Positions 9,024 through 17,271 of a DNA stretch of 46,084 nucleotides are shown piece by piece. Under the pieces are notes generated by a model, which searched no databases, was not told the origin of the DNA, and saw nothing but the letters and a program-made list of their open reading frames with translations. The stretch covers positions 1-46,084 of the forward strand of contig VGOW01000026.1 of the NCBI GenBank assembly GCA_016875735.1, in the 5' to 3' direction. A program made the position numbers and the translations under genes. This DNA comes from Chloroflexota bacterium. GTDB lineage: Bacteria; Chloroflexota; Anaerolineae; Anaerolineales; VGOW01. How positions within the stretch are numbered: position 1 is the first letter of the stretch; every line of letters starts with the position of its first letter.

Positions 9024-9673
9024 TTAGCCGCCTCTTTCACTATGACTTTCTGTCCTGACAGATCCGGTAAAACCAACGAGTAATCGGGGCAATCCTCCAT
9101 AACCAGTGCGCCGGCGCCTACGATAGTGTGCGCTCCAATCGTGACATTATCTCTCAAAGTTGAATTCACTCCCAGAAAGCAATTTTTCTTAACCGTACAA
9201 ACGCCAGAAACAACGACGTGGGAACTAATAAAACAATTCTCCATAATCACCGAATGGTGGCCGATGTGATTACCAGACCACAACGTTACATTGTTCCCAA
9301 TCGAAACGAATGGTTGAATAACGTTATTTTCAAAAATAAAGCAATTCTCGCCGACTGGCGTGCCATAATAAGTGGCCTTGGGGCTGATATAAGTCTCTAA
9401 TTGATACCCCTTTCGTTTTGCTTCCAAAAATCTTTGCTCCCGAATTTTGTTGCGATCTTTATACCCTATAGCAATGAATAGAGAATAATCACTGGGGGGG
9501 TAGTGTTTTTCTATATCTTCGAAAGGCACCACGGATAGGCCTGAAAATGTAGTCTCTTTAATAAAATCCTGCCCATTTGTAAAGGATACGACTTGACGCT
9601 CAGTGTCATTCTTAAAATAGAAGTAAGCAAGTTCCGCAATTAAACCGGTCCCAAAAATTACTATCCGTTTCAT
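9020..9673 (-). CDS. NeuD-like sugar O/N-acetyltransferase
   Basis: The 217-residue protein starts RIVIFGTGLIAELAYFYFKND, the nucleotide/sugar-binding Rossmann-like N-terminal domain of NeuD/PglD proteins, followed by a left-handed beta-helix (VSIGNNVTLWSGNHIGHHSVI, VTIGAHTIVGAGALVM). The HH pair in GNHIGHHS is in the place of the catalytic His of PglD-type acetyltransferases. It probably acetylates an amino-sugar in nonulosonate or related synthesis. It ends in an ATGA overlap with the propeller gene. A run of seven C on the coding strand (G at 9495-9501) lies in the codons for HYPPSD. Confidence 0.8.
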   Translation of the reverse strand: MKRIVIFGTGLIAELAYFYFKNDTERQVVSFTNGQDFIKETTFSGLSVVPFEDIEKHYPPSDYSLFIAIGYKDRNKIREQRFLEAKRKGYQLETYISPKATYYGTPVGENCFIFENNVIQPFVSIGNNVTLWSGNHIGHHSVIMENCFISSHVVVSGVCTVKKNCFLGVNSTLRDNVTIGAHTIVGAGALVMEDCPDYSLVLPDLSGQKVIVKEAAK

Positions 9674-9687
9674 GTGAATGTCTCCTT

Positions 9688-10857
9688 CTATCTATACACA
9701 TACAATGTGTATTCATAAAGGCCATAGGAATGGTCCAACCTGACGTTTCGGCTTATTTCTGACAGGCAGTAACCAAGCATCTCTGCCGGATGCTTATAGT
9801 AAAGGTTTGGAGCAAAGAAATTAACATAGGTTGACATGACATTGAAGGCAATGCCTTTACTACATAAGTCAAACATCCTCCTTATTAGCCTTTTTGCAAA
9901 TCCATCCATATCCAACAGGCTCGCGCCCAGTTTCTGAGTCAATATTCCATTACAAACGATAAACTCAAATCTCCGTTCGTCAAAGCCGTATTGCATAAAA
10001 TCGCCCTCAATAAATTCGCCGTTCTCCAAATGCTGTCGCGCCCAATGAATCATGTTAGAGGCCACATCAATGCCTGTATACTGTAATTTAAATCCTTTTT
10101 GCTGCGCATAGGCCAACAACCCTCCATAGCCGCACCCGACATCTAGCAATGTTATTGGTTTGCCAATATCAAGCAAGTCCCGAGCCAGCACCGCCAACAT
10201 TTTGTCGTAACGCAAGCGCACATCTTCGTCTTTGCTCCAATCTACCCCTTTGGACGTTGCGCCAAATTCAGCAAATTTCTGTGAATAATGGGTCTTCATC
10301 TCTTGAGTTATCGGACTCGATCGATCAGGTTCAGTAAACAATGGCCACCTCCGATCCTTATCAGAAATATCCCTCTCGGCCTCAGGCCAAACAATCCCAA
10401 AAGCGGGATCGTCCCAACGTACACCGCGCGCCGCTTCAGGGTGATAAAACTCGCTCATCTGGTAAAACACTTCGGTGTTATCTACCAGGGTTTGAAAGCC
10501 ATGCGCGAAACTTTCAGGGATGTAAAGAGCGCGGCGGTTTTCGGCAGTCAGCTCCACGGCCAGCCAGTGCTTGAATGTTTCAGAATCGGGGCGCAGATCA
10601 ATAACGACATCGTAAATTGCGCCTCTCGTGCAACGCACCAGTTTGGCTTCTTCGTATGGCGCAATTTGATAATGCATCCCGCGCAACGTTCCAGCTTTTT
10701 TATTGAACGAGATGTTACACTGCGCCAAGCGCGGGTTCAAACCGTGGGCCGCAAATTCGTCCCGGCACCACGTCCGGGCAAAAAAGCCGCGCTCATCCGT
10801 CAGCAGCTCCGGCTCGACGATGAACACGCCAGACAGCTTAGTCTTGCGGAAGATCAT
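9688..10857 (-). CDS. RmlC-like dTDP-sugar 3,5-epimerase fused to a SAM methyltransferase
   Basis: A single uninterrupted 389-residue frame. Residues 1 to about 180 are an RmlC cupin: VEPELLTDERGFFARTW, LRGMHYQ with the catalytic His, YVVIDLRPDS-type strand, and IPESFAHGFQTL. Residues from about 190 on form a class I methyltransferase with LLDVGCGYGGLLAYAQ and FEFIVCNGILTQ. RmlC normally ends near residue 180-190, so the second domain is an added enzyme. The two halves differ in base composition: the RmlC half is GC-richer, the methyltransferase half AT-rich like the following genes. Possible functions are sugar epimerisation followed by methylation in one polypeptide. A sequencing-masked separation is possible; the Met of EMKTHYSQKF could be an internal start. 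No RmlA/B/D genes are in the window. Confidence 0.8.
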   Translation of the reverse strand: MIFRKTKLSGVFIVEPELLTDERGFFARTWCRDEFAAHGLNPRLAQCNISFNKKAGTLRGMHYQIAPYEEAKLVRCTRGAIYDVVIDLRPDSETFKHWLAVELTAENRRALYIPESFAHGFQTLVDNTEVFYQMSEFYHPEAARGVRWDDPAFGIVWPEAERDISDKDRRWPLFTEPDRSSPITQEMKTHYSQKFAEFGATSKGVDWSKDEDVRLRYDKMLAVLARDLLDIGKPITLLDVGCGYGGLLAYAQQKGFKLQYTGIDVASNMIHWARQHLENGEFIEGDFMQYGFDERRFEFIVCNGILTQKLGASLLDMDGFAKRLIRRMFDLCSKGIAFNVMSTYVNFFAPNLYYKHPAEMLGYCLSEISRNVRLDHSYGLYEYTLYVYR

Positions 10858-10859
10858 CG

Positions 10860-12092
10860 CTAGACAATTTCAAGAGTCGGGATCGGGATGATGAATTTTC
10901 CGCCAACTTGCCGATAGGCATTCATTTGCTCCATCACTTCATTCTTGAAATTCCAGGCCAGCATCAAAGCGTAATCCGGCTTGTCGGTCAGCAGGTATTC
11001 TGGAGAATATATCGGCAAATGAACACCCGGCATATAAAGCCCCTGCTTGTGCGGACTGCGATCCACGACGTATTCCACCAGTTCCGGGCCGATGCCAAAG
11101 GCATTGAGCATGATAGCCCCTTTGGCCGAGGCCCCATAGGCGGCGATGCGCTTGTTCGCCGCTTTTAGCTCGTGCAAAAGCTTCAGCAAGGCATCTCGTT
11201 TAGCGGCCATATTTTTGGCAAACTGCGCGTAAGAGGCCAGGGTATCTACTCCCCACTCGCGCTCCCGTTCCAAAATTTTCGCCAGTCGCGCCTGCGGCCG
11301 GCCCTGTCCCGCATGTTGAACGAAAACCCGGATTGACCCGCCATGAATTGTGACCTCCTCGGCATCCACCACCTGCAACCGGTGCCGGGCAAACAAATGG
11401 GTCAGAGCCGTCAGAGAGTAATAGCAAAGATGCTCGTGATAGATCTGGTCGAACTCGCCGCGATCGACCGTCTCCCGCACATAGGCCGACTCGAACACCG
11501 CCAGCCCGTCCGATTTAAGCAGTAATTGCACGCCCTCGACAAATTCATGCAGGCGGGCGACGTGGGCCAGCACGTTATTGGCAATAATCACGTCGGCTTG
11601 TTTGCCCTGCTGGCATAATCGCTCTGCCAGTCGATCGTCAAAAAACTCATTAAGCGTAGGGATACCTTTGGCTTCAGCCACTCGGGCAATGTTGGCCGCC
11701 GGTTCAATTCCCAGCACCGGAATACCAGCCTGCTTGAAATACTGGAGCAAGTAGCCGTCATTGCTGGCAAGTTCAACCACCAAACTCTTGCCCGCCAATT
11801 CCCGCTCGCGGATCAGAACTTCAGCCAGCGACCTGGAATGGCTCAGCATCGTGTCTGAGAATGACGAGAAATACGGATAATTGCTGAAGAGCAATTCCGG
11901 CGGGACAGTCTCGGTAATTTGCACCAATGAGCAATTCGGACATAAAACCACGTCCAGCGGGAAGCGGGGCTCGGGCGCGGCCAACTGGTCGGCAGTAAGC
12001 AAGCCATTGGCCAACGGCAAATTGCCAAGAGATAGAACGGGAGCTAAACTGTTATTGTCGCAAATGCGGCAACCAACTAGCGGATTTGTCAT
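10860..12092 (-). CDS. Zinc-finger class I C-methyltransferase (NovU/TylC3-like)
   Basis: The 410-residue protein has an N-terminal zinc-binding domain (CRICDNNS near residue 8 and CPNCSLVQ near 52, four Cys), a central SAM-binding domain (VVELASNDGYLLQYFKQAGI with the E-x-x-x-N-D-G loop, VIANNVLAHV) and a C-terminal domain (IAAYGASAKGAIMLN, YVVDRSPHKQGLYMPG). This is the layout of sugar C-methyltransferases acting on TDP/CDP-keto-sugars, which add a branch methyl. It overlaps the Wzt gene by 4 nt (ATGA). With the RmlC fusion downstream it points to a branched or methylated deoxysugar in the polymer (inference). Confidence 0.85.
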   Translation of the reverse strand: MTNPLVGCRICDNNSLAPVLSLGNLPLANGLLTADQLAAPEPRFPLDVVLCPNCSLVQITETVPPELLFSNYPYFSSFSDTMLSHSRSLAEVLIRERELAGKSLVVELASNDGYLLQYFKQAGIPVLGIEPAANIARVAEAKGIPTLNEFFDDRLAERLCQQGKQADVIIANNVLAHVARLHEFVEGVQLLLKSDGLAVFESAYVRETVDRGEFDQIYHEHLCYYSLTALTHLFARHRLQVVDAEEVTIHGGSIRVFVQHAGQGRPQARLAKILEREREWGVDTLASYAQFAKNMAAKRDALLKLLHELKAANKRIAAYGASAKGAIMLNAFGIGPELVEYVVDRSPHKQGLYMPGVHLPIYSPEYLLTDKPDYALMLAWNFKNEVMEQMNAYRQVGGKFIIPIPTLEIV

Positions 12093-13378
12093 GCGGTTTC
12101 CTTGTCGTTATTCTGGTAACAACGAGTCGTCCATTTCAGCAGAGGTCTCACCACGCCAGGGTAGTGGCCAGTAAAATCGCCCCGCGCTGTGTCGCCAGCC
12201 AGTGAATCAACCACGTGGAAAGCCAAGGCACTTCGTTCGTGAAAATGCACTCTCTTAGGTTTGACAGTAGTCACAGCTACATCCACGAACATTTGACCTT
12301 CGGACAGAAAATTGCCCGGCACCCAAACCGTGCTCACAAAACAGCCTATAGCTCGAGGGTGTCTCTTCCAATCTGGGTCTTGATCTCCTGCGACGAATGC
12401 CAGCACTCCCGCCTCTGTATAAAAATGAACATTGGGTACCAACACGTGCCCCGCTTGCAACACTTCATACTCGATTTCGACGCCGATGGGCCGCCGGATA
12501 TCGAAGGCCTCGCGCGCTTCTCCTTCCTCGGTCACCACCCTCGCCGCTCGCAGCCGCACAATCTCATTGCCGGGCATATCTGTGGCGGGCCACACTTTTT
12601 CGGCCATGGTTTCGCGGCCGCCCACAAGATATTCGCCTACGACATCGTGAGAATAACCATCTGCTGCCACCGCGCCTTGCTTCAGCAAGATGGCCCGGGA
12701 GCATAATGCAGTGATGGCGGGCATATTGTGGCTTACGAACAGAACAGTTCGCCCTTCCTCTGCTACATTGCCCATCTTCCCCAAGCATTTCTTCTGAAAT
12801 TCCACATCCCCCACAGCCAACACCTCATCTACTACCAGTATCTCCGGCTCCAAATGCGCCGCCACCGAGAAGGCCAGCCGCATATACATCCCGCTGGAAT
12901 ATCGTTTGACCGGCGTGTCAATGAACTTCTCCAGTTCGGCAAAGGCCACTATCTCGTCGAACTTGCGCTCAATCTCGCGCCGCTTCATGCCCAGAATAGC
13001 GCCGTTGAGATAAATGTTCTCGCGCCCGGTGAGTTCCGGGTTGAAGCCGGTGCCGACTTCCAACAATGAACCCACACGGCCATGTATCACAGCGCGGCCG
13101 GTTGTGGGTTCGGTGATGCGCGAAAGGATTTTCAACAGCGTGCTTTTCCCCGCGCCATTACGGCCAATGATGCCCACCGCTTCGCCGTGCTTCACCTCAA
13201 ACGAGACATCCCGCAACGCCCAAATCATCTCGCTGGCTGTCCGGCCATTCGAGCGGAACGCATGCAGCGGGGCCATGAACGCTTCTGCTAGCGTGTCGCG
13301 CAATGTTTTATATGGCTCGCGCTGTCCGATGCGATATTGCTTGGATAGATTTTCGACCCGGATAGCAACGTCGCTCAT
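12089..13378 (-). CDS. wzt: ABC transporter ATP-binding protein for polysaccharide export with Wzt C-terminal domain
   Basis: A 429-residue protein. The ABC ATPase has Walker A GRNGAGKST near residue 75, signature YSSGMYMRLAFSVA and Walker B EILVVDEVLAVGD. After about residue 260 comes a beta-sandwich domain (VRLRAARVVTEEGEAREAF to YPGVVRPLLKWTT) like the Wzt C-terminal domain that recognises the terminal modification of O-polysaccharide. It couples to the adjacent Wzm permease to move a finished polymer across the inner membrane. Gene spacing is 3 nt from wzm and it overlaps the methyltransferase start by 4 nt. The carbohydrate-binding domain suggests that export depends on a capped, perhaps methylated, chain end. 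Confidence 0.92.
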   Translation of the reverse strand: MSDVAIRVENLSKQYRIGQREPYKTLRDTLAEAFMAPLHAFRSNGRTASEMIWALRDVSFEVKHGEAVGIIGRNGAGKSTLLKILSRITEPTTGRAVIHGRVGSLLEVGTGFNPELTGRENIYLNGAILGMKRREIERKFDEIVAFAELEKFIDTPVKRYSSGMYMRLAFSVAAHLEPEILVVDEVLAVGDVEFQKKCLGKMGNVAEEGRTVLFVSHNMPAITALCSRAILLKQGAVAADGYSHDVVGEYLVGGRETMAEKVWPATDMPGNEIVRLRAARVVTEEGEAREAFDIRRPIGVEIEYEVLQAGHVLVPNVHFYTEAGVLAFVAGDQDPDWKRHPRAIGCFVSTVWVPGNFLSEGQMFVDVAVTTVKPKRVHFHERSALAFHVVDSLAGDTARGDFTGHYPGVVRPLLKWTTRCYQNNDKETA

Positions 13379-13381
13379 CGC

Positions 13382-14227
13382 TTACACCACATCCGCATAC
13401 GACTTTTCCATTCGCCGGAAGTAGAACAACCCGCCGACCAACAGGAGCGCCACCACACTTACCGAGACTCCCAGCAAGGGCCACGAGAGATTGGCCGTTC
13501 CCAGCAACGCCCAGCGAAATCCTTCCACCACCCCGGCCATCGGGTTCAACCCATAGAGCGGGCGCAGGGCGGCAGGCACAATGCTGGTGGGATAGGCAAT
13601 GGGCGTAGCGAACAACCAGAACTGAGTCAGAAACGGAATCGTATAGGCCACGTCGCGATACTGCACGTTGAGCGCCGAGAGCCAAAGCCCTACCCCCAAC
13701 GCAGTGGCGATAGCCACCAGAACAAATAGGGGCAGAGCCAGAATCGCCAGAGTCGGCCTGATGCCATAAAACAGCATCATCCCAATCAGAATGACGAAGG
13801 CAATGGCAAAATCCACCAGCCCGGCCAGCACGCTGGAGGCCGGAACAATGAGGCGCGGGAAGTATACCTTCGTGATCAATCCTTGATTCGCAACCAAACT
13901 GTTGCTGGATTGGTTTAGTGAATAGGCGAAAAGTTGCCACGGCAATAAAGCGCAATAGGTGAAGATAGGGTATGGAATACCATCCGACGGCATCTTGGCG
14001 AGGCGGCCAAAGAAGATACTAAACACCACCATCGTGAAAAACGGCTGAATAATCGCCCACGCCGCCCCCAACACGGTTTGCTTGTAACGCACCTTCACGT
14101 CGCGCCACACAAGGAAGTACAGCAATTCACGGTATTCCCATATCTCGCGCAGCCGAATCGGAACCCATCCTTTGGATGGCTCGATAACTAACGTTGGTAA
14201 TTCTCCCGCATGTTGTTGAATGGTCAT
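13382..14227 (-). CDS. wzm: ABC-2 type polysaccharide export permease
   Basis: The 281-residue protein has the Wzm layout: an amphipathic N-terminal ELLYFLVWRDVKVRYKQTVLGAAW region, then about six membrane segments (IIQPFFTMVVFSIFFG, LLPWQLFAYSLNQ, LVDFAIAFVILIGMMLFYG, LAILALPLFVLVAIATALGVGLWLSALN, FLTQFWLFATPIAYP and a C-terminal pair). FLTQFWLFATPIAYP is typical of TagG/Wzm permeases. It forms the membrane pore with Wzt. It is the first gene of the polysaccharide operon; an AGGAC stretch lies 7 nt before the ATG. Confidence 0.92.
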   Translation of the reverse strand: MTIQQHAGELPTLVIEPSKGWVPIRLREIWEYRELLYFLVWRDVKVRYKQTVLGAAWAIIQPFFTMVVFSIFFGRLAKMPSDGIPYPIFTYCALLPWQLFAYSLNQSSNSLVANQGLITKVYFPRLIVPASSVLAGLVDFAIAFVILIGMMLFYGIRPTLAILALPLFVLVAIATALGVGLWLSALNVQYRDVAYTIPFLTQFWLFATPIAYPTSIVPAALRPLYGLNPMAGVVEGFRWALLGTANLSWPLLGVSVSVVALLLVGGLFYFRRMEKSYADVV

Positions 14228-14525
14228 TCACACTGTCCTAAATTGTTGCCAGCCGTGCAACGTATACCCCGCTCCGCGCAGGTTCATCGTCAAAGCTGCT
14301 TTCAGTTGGCACAAACACGGATGAGGCAACTGCCGGAAGGAATGGGTTGCTGCGGAGGCGATAGATGCGGTCTTCTTTGATAGACGACTTTTGCAACGGT
14401 ATTGTACCATACGCCCATGCTACTCACCCGAAGGGATTATAATCGCGCATATGGCAGGCACACCATTGGGCGAAATCCGTGCTCGTTCAGTCTTGCAAAG
14501 ATTGCGAGACTCCGAGGAGTTTTTC
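14228..14525. other. Intergenic region between wzm and the nucleotidyltransferase gene
   Basis: This 298-bp divergent spacer must carry the promoter of the long polysaccharide operon on the minus strand, but I see no convincing -35/-10 pair there. On the plus strand a TATAAT at 14438-14443 is followed 7 nt later by an ATG at 14451. No repeat or RNA gene was recognised. Confidence 0.5.
14438..14443 (+). promoter_or_regulatory. -10 box of the nucleotidyltransferase gene
   Basis: A perfect TATAAT, 7 nt before an in-frame ATG at 14451. If used, transcription would begin at about the A of that ATG (leaderless, giving a product 25 residues longer) or leave a 75-nt leader before the SD-preceded ATG at 14526. 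No good -35 box is visible. Confidence 0.5.
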
Positions 14526-15089
14526 ATGAAACAAGGGCAGGTTTTCAGCACATTGGAACGACTCGCCCTCCGCCTGAAAGAGGAGAGTATTCCTTATGCT
14601 CTCGTAGGCGGCTTGGCCCTCAACCTGCACGACTACGAGCGTATGACTCGCGACATTGACATATTGATGACACCTCAAGCCCTTGAGAAATTCATTGAGC
14701 GCTGTGTTGGCTTAGGCTATGTCCAAGCATTTCACGGCGCTCGCAAGTCTTTTCACGATACGGCCACGCAGACCCTCATTGAGATTTTGGTCACTGGCGA
14801 ATACCCTGGTGACGGCAAACCCAAGCCCGTCTCGTTCCCCGACCCGGAAGCGTCCTCCATCGAAATCGATGGCATTCGGGTCATCACCCTCGAAAAGTTG
14901 ATCGAGCTGAAATTGGCTTCCGGCCTTTCCGCCTCTCATCGGCTACGCGACTTGGCCGACGCTCAAGACCTCATCGTCATCCATCACCTCCCCCCAGAAT
15001 TCGCCGACAAGCTCGACCCCAGCGTGCGCGCTGAATATATGCGGCTGTGGGAAGGCGCGCAGACTGCCCCGCCTCAATCGGCTCGGTAA
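14526..15089 (+). CDS. DUF6036/AbiEii-like nucleotidyltransferase
   Basis: A 187-residue protein from the ATG at 14526, chosen because GAGGAG lies 6 nt before it; the in-frame ATG at 14451 behind a TATAAT is the alternative. The motif YALVGGLALNLHD followed by RMTRDIDILM gives the GG (residues 28-29) and two Asp (43 and 45) of the pol-beta nucleotidyltransferase active site. The rest, with LEKLIELKLASGLS and HRLRDLADAQDL, matches the small nucleotidyltransferase proteins that include antitoxin/AbiEii-like members. No partner HEPN or AbiEi-type gene sits next to it, so it looks like an orphan; its substrate is unknown. Confidence 0.75.
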   Translation: MKQGQVFSTLERLALRLKEESIPYALVGGLALNLHDYERMTRDIDILMTPQALEKFIERCVGLGYVQAFHGARKSFHDTATQTLIEILVTGEYPGDGKPKPVSFPDPEASSIEIDGIRVITLEKLIELKLASGLSASHRLRDLADAQDLIVIHHLPPEFADKLDPSVRAEYMRLWEGAQTAPPQSAR

Positions 15090-15146
15090 TTCGTCACCCC
15101 ATTCACCTCACAAAAGTCACATCCTTTCCGATCACCCTGTTGCGCT

Positions 15147-15185
15147 AGCACAAATATGATCAATGTCATATTTCCTATTTGTGCT
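15147..15185. repeat. Outer inverted repeat upstream of nosZ
   Basis: Ten-base perfect arms: AGCACAAATA at 15147-15156 and TATTTGTGCT at 15176-15185, enclosing 19 bp. It partly overlaps the 22-bp Crp-type operator. It could be a second overlapping site or a cruciform in the nosZ control region. Confidence 0.7.
15152..15173. promoter_or_regulatory. Crp/Fnr-family operator of nosZ (candidate)
   Basis: A perfect palindrome with 8-base arms, AAATATGA at 15152-15159 and TCATATTT at 15166-15173, around a 6-base core. The TATGA-N6-TCATA form is the spacing bound by Crp/Fnr/Dnr dimers. Its centre (15162.5) lies about 41 bp before the start site predicted from the TAACAA box at 15191-15196, the class II activator position. 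The regulator encoded at 22627-21929 is the obvious candidate partner. Confidence 0.65.
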
Positions 15186-15190
15186 TTGTG

Positions 15191-15196
15191 TAACAA
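15191..15196 (+). promoter_or_regulatory. Candidate -10 box of nosZ
   Basis: TAACAA (followed by T) fits the TAnnnT pattern loosely. No -35 box is seen, as expected for a promoter whose activator sits at about -41. The predicted start near 15203-15204 leaves a leader of about 66 nt to the nosZ ATG. Confidence 0.4.
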
Positions 15197-15269
15197 TCCG
15201 GACAAGTCTGGGCGCCAAATCAGACACCGTTATCCATTTCCCGAAAACCCAATTCTAAGGAGGCTTCCA

Positions 15270-17264
15270 ATGAAAAAACTGATTCCCTTACTGGTTGTGC
15301 TAACCGTCGTGTTAGCTGCCTGCGGCGGCTCCACCCCCACCCCTGCCGCCACCGGCGGCGGCGGCCTGCCCGCCGAGGCCGCCGCTGTCGCCGCTGAACG
15401 CGGCCTCACGCAGGACGACATCTATGCCGCCCTCAAAACCTACACCCCCTCCGGCCAACTCGATCCCTACATCATGTTCTCATCGGGCGGGCAGGGCGGG
15501 CAGGTGCTGGTCATCGGCGTGCCCTCCATGCGCATCCTCAAACTCATCGCCGTGTTCACCCCCGAGTCGTGGCAGGGCTACGGCTACGGCGGCTCGGGCG
15601 ATGAAACGCTGGCCGGCGGCTTCATGCCCAACGGCGACGAGATCAAATGGGGCGACACCCATCACCCCAACCTCTCCGAAACGGGCGGCGAGTACGATGG
15701 CGAGTTCCTTTTCATCAATGACAAAGCCAATGCCCGGTTGGCAGTGATTGACTTGCGCGACTTCGAGACGAAGCAGTTGATCAAGAACCCCAACGCCATC
15801 AGCGATCACGGCGGCGCGTTTGTCACCCCCAACACCGAATACGTCATCGAAGGCCCGCAGTACGCCACCCCCATCGGCTGGGAATATGCGACGCTCGATG
15901 AATACCAAGCCAAGTATCGCGGCCTGATCACCTTCTGGAAGTTCGACCGCGCCAAGGGCCGCGTGGATGAATCGAAGTCCTTCCAGATCGAACTGCCGCC
16001 CTACTGGCAAGACCTGTGCGACGCGGGCAAAGGCCCCAGCGAAGGCTGGTTCTTCTGCAACTCGATCAACAGTGAAATGGCGACTGGCGGCATCGAGTCC
16101 GGCGGCGAACCGTTCGAGGCTGGCACCACCAAGAACGACACCGACTACCTGCACATCTTCAATTGGAAGAAGGCTGAAGAAGTGGCCAACTCCGGCGGCG
16201 CCGAAGAGATCAACGGCATCAAAGTCATCCGCCTCGAAACCGCCATCGCCGAGGGCATCCTCTACTTCTCCCCCGAACCCAAGAGCCCGCACGGCTCGGA
16301 TGTGACCCCGGGCGGCGAGTTCATCGTCGTCGGCGGCAAGCTCGACCCGCACGTCACCGTTTACTCCTTCCAGAAGATTCAAGACGCCATTGCGGCCGGC
16401 GGCCTCGACACCGACACCTACGGCGTGCCGGTGATCCCGCTGGACAAAGCGATGGAAGCGCAAGTTGAAATCGGCCTCGGCCCGCTCCACACCGTCTTCG
16501 ACGATAAGGGCTACGCCTACACCTCCGTCTTCCTCGACTCGGTGGTGGCCCGCTGGACGCTCGGCGGCCCGTACGACGACAAGAACCCCGAAGAGGGCTG
16601 GACGCTCGTTCAGAAACTGCCCGTGCAGTACAACATCGGCCACATCGCCGCCGCCGAAGGCGACACCGCCTCCCCCGACGGCAACTACGTCGTGGCCCTC
16701 AACAAGTGGAGCATCGATCGCTTTGCCAATGTCGGTCCGCTCCTCCCGCAAAACTTCCAACTGGTGGACATCACCAAGACCGGCGACCAGATGAAAGTGA
16801 TCTACGACATGCCCATTGGCATGGCCGAGCCGCATTACGCTCAGATCATCAAGGCCGACAAACTCAAGCCGTTCGAGATCTATCCTGAGATCGGCTGGAA
16901 CCCTGAGACGATGAGCGTCGATCCCAATGCCGTCACCGACCCGGCCAACGCCCGCGTCGAGCGCAACGGCAGCAATGTCGAAATCTGGTCCACCGTCGTC
17001 CGCTCACACTTCACGCCGGAACACGTGGAGATTGAAGAAGGCGATCGCGTCGTTTGGCACTTCACCAGCCTCGAGCGCACCCGCGACGCCACACACGGTT
17101 TCGCCCTGGGCGGCTATAATATCAACCTGAGCCTTGAGCCCGGCGAGACTCAGACCATCGAGTTCGACGCCAACAAGTCCGGCACCTTTGTGTTCTACTG
17201 CACCGAGTTCTGCTCGGCCCTGCACCTTGAGATGCTTGGCTACTTCCTCGTAGAGCCGAAGTAA
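15270..17264 (+). CDS. nosZ: Nitrous-oxide reductase NosZ (clade II-like, lipoprotein signal)
   Basis: A 664-residue enzyme reducing N2O to N2 outside the cytoplasmic membrane. The ATG at 15270 is chosen because AAGGAGG lies 6 nt upstream. The N-terminus is a lipoprotein signal: LLVVLTVVLAAC with the lipobox Cys at 18, and no twin-arginine motif, as in Sec-dependent clade II enzymes. The beta-propeller carries the CuZ His motifs: GDTHHPNLSETGGEYDG (HH at 131-132), SDHGGAFVTP, SPHGSDVTPGG, GPLHTVFDD, NIGHIAAAEG and AEPHY. The C-terminal cupredoxin has a His in DATHGFALGG and the CuA motif YCTEFCSALHLEM (Cys 644 and 648, His 652, Met 655). All expected copper ligands appear present. It is followed by the maturation genes, and a GC-rich hairpin separates it from the next gene. 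Confidence 0.97.
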   Translation: MKKLIPLLVVLTVVLAACGGSTPTPAATGGGGLPAEAAAVAAERGLTQDDIYAALKTYTPSGQLDPYIMFSSGGQGGQVLVIGVPSMRILKLIAVFTPESWQGYGYGGSGDETLAGGFMPNGDEIKWGDTHHPNLSETGGEYDGEFLFINDKANARLAVIDLRDFETKQLIKNPNAISDHGGAFVTPNTEYVIEGPQYATPIGWEYATLDEYQAKYRGLITFWKFDRAKGRVDESKSFQIELPPYWQDLCDAGKGPSEGWFFCNSINSEMATGGIESGGEPFEAGTTKNDTDYLHIFNWKKAEEVANSGGAEEINGIKVIRLETAIAEGILYFSPEPKSPHGSDVTPGGEFIVVGGKLDPHVTVYSFQKIQDAIAAGGLDTDTYGVPVIPLDKAMEAQVEIGLGPLHTVFDDKGYAYTSVFLDSVVARWTLGGPYDDKNPEEGWTLVQKLPVQYNIGHIAAAEGDTASPDGNYVVALNKWSIDRFANVGPLLPQNFQLVDITKTGDQMKVIYDMPIGMAEPHYAQIIKADKLKPFEIYPEIGWNPETMSVDPNAVTDPANARVERNGSNVEIWSTVVRSHFTPEHVEIEEGDRVVWHFTSLERTRDATHGFALGGYNINLSLEPGETQTIEFDANKSGTFVFYCTEFCSALHLEMLGYFLVEPK

Positions 17265-17271
17265 TGGCACA

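Noticed and set aside
15090-15269. A classical Fnr box TTGAT-N4-ATCAA before nosZ
   Set aside because: Not found; the palindrome present has TATGA-N6-TCATA form and is reported as Crp/Dnr-type.
15480-16835. A long minus-strand open frame opposite nosZ
   Set aside because: An antisense shadow of a GC-rich gene. NosZ on the plus strand has all its copper motifs, while this frame is Gly/Val/Asp-rich without motifs or SD.
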